DNA of 64,000 nucleotides from CAZTAO01 sp964611645 (GTDB lineage: Bacteria; Armatimonadota; UBA5829). Where the stretch lies: the NCBI GenBank assembly GCA_964611645.1, contig CAZTAO010000014.1:30737-94736 (forward strand), given 5' to 3'. The notes under the pieces were generated by a model. That model had not been told where the DNA came from. It saw only the letters and a program-made list of their open reading frames with translations, and did no database searches. Every line of letters begins with the position of its first letter. The first letter of the stretch is position 1. Made by a program: the position numbers and the translations under genes. This document shows positions 60,952 to 64,000 of this stretch, in pieces.

Positions 60952-61446
60952 TCACTCCGGCTTGGCAATAGGTAAAGACGAATATGACTTCACGTGGCCG
61001 TCGGCGAAACCGACATTCATCATGCCCCTGTGGCGCGCGGCGGCTATGTCTGCATTTCCGAATGTGTTCCAGTAAGCAATAGCATCGAACAGCATCACCG
61101 TGCGCTGAGGGTCTCGGCAAGCCGCCTTGGTCAGCGGCATTCCATCAAAGTAAGCGTAACCGCTGCGCTGGTCTTTGGCGCTTGGGCACTTGAGCACCTG
61201 GACACTCTTCAGATAAGGTGTGAGCGCATCGCACCATCTGGACTTGGGTGGGAAGCTGCCGTCGTAGTCCTGGGCATACTGCATTGCGGCCATACCGAGC
61301 TGCTTCATGTTGGACACACAAGTCGCCTGGCGGGCAGCCTCCCTCAGACCACGCGGCTGCGGCGGGAGCAACACCCACAATACGAAGATTACCCCTAACG
61401 CGGCTGTTACGGCCAGCAGCACAATGTCGTCAACTCTCTTGCTCAT
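60952..61446 (-). CDS. Single-helix DUF1559-like protein
   Basis: 164 aa. ATG four bases after the kinase stop, with GGGGG upstream. One N-terminal membrane helix (VDDIVLLAVTAALGVIFVLW) replaces the prepilin leader; there is no Gly-Phe-Thr-Leu site. The body is the shorter DUF1559 type: ATCVSNMKQLGMAAMQYAQD, KSVQVLKCPSAKDQRSGYAY and, near the C-terminus, MMNVGFADGHVKSYSSLP. The body lies outside the cell. It closely resembles the C-terminal half of the gene at 56523. It is the second gene of the kinase-to-pilin-like operon and precedes the GH2 gene by 21 bases. Confidence 0.85.
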   Translation of the reverse strand: MSKRVDDIVLLAVTAALGVIFVLWVLLPPQPRGLREAARQATCVSNMKQLGMAAMQYAQDYDGSFPPKSRWCDALTPYLKSVQVLKCPSAKDQRSGYAYFDGMPLTKAACRDPQRTVMLFDAIAYWNTFGNADIAAARHRGMMNVGFADGHVKSYSSLPIAKPE

Positions 61447-61450
61447 CTCG

Positions 61451-62494
61451 CTACCCCCTGCCGTTCTGCCTTACCCATTCTTCCAGCCTTTCGGGAAGCT
61501 GCTCCGGCGATGCCGTGCCGGTGGTACTTATGCATTTTACCACTATCGACGAGCACAGGTTGGCGACCAGCGCGGCTTCTTTGGGTGTTGCTCCGGATGC
61601 GAGGGCGAGGGCTGCTGCGGCTGAGGCGGTGTCGCCTGCGCCGGTGGGGTCTATGGGTGGGTCTATGTGGATGGTGGGCACAACCTCGCAGCCGTTCTGG
61701 TCGGTCAGCCATATCCCACGCTCGGCCCTGGTGAGGAAGACTGTCTTGCCGGATATCGCGGCAAGTTTCTTTCCGGCGGCGATGGCAGTGTCGTCGTCTA
61801 TCTCGCCACAGAAGTCCTTGTCGAACGCCCGCACTGCCTCGGTCTCGTTGGGCTTCAGGGTCAAGCCTTCAAACAAGCCGATCTTGTTCCGGCTGTCTAC
61901 GAAGAATATCTTGTCAGGGTTTTCGTGTGCAAACTTGGACAAAGCTTGACGTACCGCCCGGGTGATCGTCCCCCGGTCCTCCAACTCCATCTGGTCCGCC
62001 ACGAGTACCGCGTCCACCTTCTTCACCACCTCCCGCAGCGACTCTATCAGCTTCTGCTCAGGCTCAGCGGCCAGCGGGTAGCGGTTCTTGGAGTGGAACC
62101 TCTCAAACTCCCCCTCCAACCCCGGCACGGTTATGTCGTGGGGTTTGAGGTATGTGAGGGTGAAGGCATTGGGGTCGCGGAGCAGGTAACGGGTGTCGCA
62201 GCGGGCGGCGTTGAGGTCCCGGGTCATCTCGAACCCGTCGCCGTCATCCCCCACAATCCCGATGGCGTAGATTTCCCCGGCGCCGAGGGCGCTCAGGTTC
62301 AAGACCACATTCCCCGCCGCGCCCGGGCTGTGCCGCGTGCCGATAACCGCATGCGCCGGCTTGCCGTTCTCGATGCAGAAGTCCGAAAGCTCCGGCAGGA
62401 TCTCCAGGTACTTATCAAGGAAGAAGTCCCCGATCACCGCCACCCGCACGGCCTTGAACTTCTCCAGCAATTCACAAAGTCTCGATTTGTCCAT
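61451..62494 (-). CDS. PfkB/HldE-type sugar kinase
   Basis: 347 aa from ATG 62494, with GAGGAG upstream; a five-codon longer frame is less likely. The PfkB fold is clear: VAVIGDFFLDKYLEI at the N-terminus, GRxSPGAAGNVV-like RHSPGAAGNVVLNLSALGAG, and the ATP/catalytic signature IDPTGAGDTASAAAALALAS near residue 285, with the Asp of GAGD as base. The N-terminal part resembles the HldE (RfaE) heptose-7-phosphate kinase domain; the adenylyltransferase domain is absent. It would phosphorylate a sugar or sugar phosphate in the cytoplasm. Next to it lies the deoxyhypusine-synthase-like gene, separated by nested repeats. Confidence 0.88.
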   Translation of the reverse strand: MDKSRLCELLEKFKAVRVAVIGDFFLDKYLEILPELSDFCIENGKPAHAVIGTRHSPGAAGNVVLNLSALGAGEIYAIGIVGDDGDGFEMTRDLNAARCDTRYLLRDPNAFTLTYLKPHDITVPGLEGEFERFHSKNRYPLAAEPEQKLIESLREVVKKVDAVLVADQMELEDRGTITRAVRQALSKFAHENPDKIFFVDSRNKIGLFEGLTLKPNETEAVRAFDKDFCGEIDDDTAIAAGKKLAAISGKTVFLTRAERGIWLTDQNGCEVVPTIHIDPPIDPTGAGDTASAAAALALASGATPKEAALVANLCSSIVVKCISTTGTASPEQLPERLEEWVRQNGRG

Positions 62495-62533
62495 TAGCAT
62501 ACTCCTCAAGGAAACGGAATAACGAAGAACGGA

Positions 62534-62714
62534 ATCACCAAAACACGAAAGGGAGAAAACACGAAAGCGTGAGTATAGTCATTCCGAGGAACGAGGAATC
62601 TGCTTTTCCGAGACCTCAGGCACCAAAGCCAACAGCAGATTCCTCAGTCGTTCCTCCTTCGGAATGACAGTCCTCTTTTCGTGCTTTCGTCATTTCGTGT
62701 TTTCGTGATGAAAA
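62534..62714. repeat. Nested repeats: CACGAAAG family interrupted by the GTCATTCCGA inverted repeat
   Basis: Left part CACCAAAACACGAAAGGGAG then AAAACACGAAAGCG, and right part CGTGCTTTCGTCATTTCGTG then TTTTCGTGATGAAAAG, are the two halves of the family at 37349. Between them lies a complete GTCATTCCGA element (62578-62668; arms GTCATTCCGAGGAACGAGG and CCTCCTTCGGAATGAC). One repeat has inserted into another. Confidence 0.8.
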
Positions 62715-62719
62715 GTGAC

Positions 62720-63826
62720 CTACCGTAGCTGCGCGGCAAGGTTGGTCAGGAAGGCTCGGTTGTCGCAGCAGATGTAATCCAGTGTGCCGCCCATTCGGTA
62801 GAACGACTTGCAGAAGCGCAGGTAGTAGGCGGGGTTGTCCATTGGTGGCTCGCCCCTGGACCAGTCCCAGCCGCCGCCCTCCTGGATATCCACAACCGCC
62901 ATATAGTGCTCGGTCAGCGGCTTGCCGGTTCGCTGGATTGAGAGGTTATTGGCCATCGACAGCGACTTCTCAAAGATCATCGGCGCCATAATCGCCGAAC
63001 CCACGGCCATATGCACTCCGCCGTCCAGCTTGCTCACGCTGTCGGCGTAGCTCAGGAAATCGTTGACTGCCCCCCTGCCGATTGCGCCGCCGATGTTGGC
63101 GGGGTGGGTGTAGATGATGTCGTACCCGATGCCCGGATGCACCGTGAACGGCACCCCAAGCTCGTATGCCGCGCACTGGACAGAGATGTCCTTGTTCGGG
63201 TGCGGCACTTTGGTATCGCCCGGCGGTATCGTCCCCGGTTCGAGCATGCACAGCGCATCAGACAAAGCGGCAATCTCTTCACAAGGGGCCGATGCCTGGG
63301 CGAGGTCCGTGATCCTGCCGAAGAGTTCATCCGTGGACGGCACGCTCAGCTCTTCCTCAGATATCAGCTTCCCGACCGACCACCCATAGCCCAGCCCGCA
63401 AAGCCCGCCGAGCACAATGGCGGCGTTGATGTACAGCCCGGTCTCCTGCCAGATGCCGAACTGGCCCATGGCGGCGTTATCTCGCACATCCTCGCTGGAC
63501 CGCCCCAGGTAGGCGAACTCCCAGTCGTGGATTGAGCCTGCGCCGTTGGTGGCGACGTGGGTCACCCAGCCGCGCTTCATCAGATCGATCACCACCGGCC
63601 CCAATCCGTTCTTGACCAAATGCGCGCCGTAGGTGAGGATGACCGGCTTGCCTGCCTCGCGCGCCTTGACGATCCGCTCTGCCAGATTATCCACCCGACC
63701 CTTGCTGTCGGGGTCTATCGGGAGTGGCGGCGCATTGGAATCCACCATCGTGTCCTCAACGGACAGCTTGCTGTACCGCTCGGAAAGTGGCAGGAATTTA
63801 AGTTCGCTTCGGTTGAGTCTGTTCAT
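62720..63826 (-). CDS. Deoxyhypusine-synthase-like Rossmann protein
   Basis: 368 aa. ATG with GGAG six bases upstream. After a variable N-terminus, a Rossmann-like core shows LTYGAHLVKNGLGPVVIDLM, then VTHVATNGAGSIHDWEFAYL and SEDVRDNAAMGQFGIWQETG. Later blocks include PFTVHPGIGYDIIYTHPANI, SKLDGGVHMAVGSAIMAPMI and GGWDWSRGEPPMDNPAYYL. The GAHLVKNGL and NGAGSIHDWE parts resemble the NAD-binding core of deoxyhypusine synthase (inference); the usual catalytic Lys region is not obvious. There is no signal peptide. Similar proteins in other bacteria tend to lie next to PfkB/HldE kinases, as here, suggesting a sugar or cofactor pathway. Substrate unknown. Confidence 0.65.
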   Translation of the reverse strand: MNRLNRSELKFLPLSERYSKLSVEDTMVDSNAPPLPIDPDSKGRVDNLAERIVKAREAGKPVILTYGAHLVKNGLGPVVIDLMKRGWVTHVATNGAGSIHDWEFAYLGRSSEDVRDNAAMGQFGIWQETGLYINAAIVLGGLCGLGYGWSVGKLISEEELSVPSTDELFGRITDLAQASAPCEEIAALSDALCMLEPGTIPPGDTKVPHPNKDISVQCAAYELGVPFTVHPGIGYDIIYTHPANIGGAIGRGAVNDFLSYADSVSKLDGGVHMAVGSAIMAPMIFEKSLSMANNLSIQRTGKPLTEHYMAVVDIQEGGGWDWSRGEPPMDNPAYYLRFCKSFYRMGGTLDYICCDNRAFLTNLAAQLR

Positions 63827-63844
63827 TGGAACTCCGTTTCGGCT

Positions 63845-63887
63845 AACAGCTGATAGCTATGTGCCATAAGCTATGGGCTATACGCCA
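63845..63887. repeat. AGCTGATAGCTATGTG short tandem/inverted repeat
   Basis: AACAGCTGATAGCTATGTGC followed by CATAAGCTATGGGCTATACG contains several ATAGC/GCTAT units in both orientations. It lies upstream of the gene at 62720. The remaining 110 bases to the end of the window show no recognisable feature. Confidence 0.45.
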
Positions 63888-64000
63888 ACATGGGTATAGG
63901 TGCTCTGATATGGTAGCACATCGGGTTACCGGTTGCGAGTTGGGGGTAACAGTTCAGTCTTGGTGAGTACGATTTAGTTGCGTGTGGTGAGGATAGTCTT

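Overview
The window looks like chromosomal DNA of an uncultured bacterium, most likely an Armatimonadota-type lineage (inference). The strongest hint is the prepilin-like protein at 54943-55599, whose N-terminus runs from a GFTLIELLVVIAIIAIL helix into FPVFAKAREKAR and ends in an FCDGHVKWY motif, a combination typical of Armatimonadota DUF1559 proteins. Secreted PQQ, TPR, HEAT and Ig-like proteins, several large glycosidases, two Gfo/Idh/MocA dehydrogenases and a fused TIGR03960/DUF2344 radical-SAM protein fit the same picture. No rRNA, tRNA, CRISPR array, prophage or transposase gene was recognised. The DNA is GC-rich, and GTG and TTG starts are common.

Layout. 1-9.2 kb (+): secreted or surface genes (a pectate-lyase-like beta-helix, a duplicated-domain protein, a Zn-phospholipase/P1-nuclease-like protein with a PKD domain, a PQQ propeller interrupted by a membrane domain, and a TPR protein). 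9.3-20.5 kb (-): an RND efflux pump and a metal-type adaptor, PBP2 and PBP1A behind a near-perfect sigma-70 promoter, and a polytopic membrane protein. 20.6-25 kb: an oxidoreductase, an ABC exporter with a DUF1854 partner, and a small protein with its own promoter. 25.2-34.5 kb (+): a 1,443-aa surface protein, a lipoprotein, the radical-SAM fusion and RNase E/G. 34.6-37.7 kb: a small metal-binding protein, an ATP-grasp-like protein overlapping a lysine 2,3-aminomutase homologue, and a glutaredoxin. 38-41.4 kb (-): a phosphoesterase, a membrane protein, an oxidoreductase, a broken four-helix-bundle gene and a glycosyltransferase. 41.4-47.8 kb (-): steB, steA, recN, nadK and a TPR protein, the same gene order as in actinobacteria. 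47.9-63.8 kb (-): a HEAT-repeat protein, two tandem GH36-like glycosidases, four DUF1559-type proteins around a GH2-type glycosidase, a PfkB/HldE-type kinase and a deoxyhypusine-synthase-like protein.

The most striking feature is the number and variety of small dispersed palindromic or tandem repeats. They fill most gaps between genes. In at least three places they sit in frame inside genes (GH2, one GH36 paralogue and the radical-SAM fusion). The GH36 case has an internal control, because the neighbouring paralogue lacks the extra segment. Two adjacent hairpin repeats at 45.2-45.4 kb differ by an exact flip of the hairpin loop.

Functional themes are envelope building and division (PBP1A, PBP2, SteA/SteB), metal handling (RND pump and adaptor with two metal-binding modules, an HMA protein and a CsoR-like operator), and secreted carbohydrate breakdown. 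All family names come from reading motifs by eye; no database search was possible.
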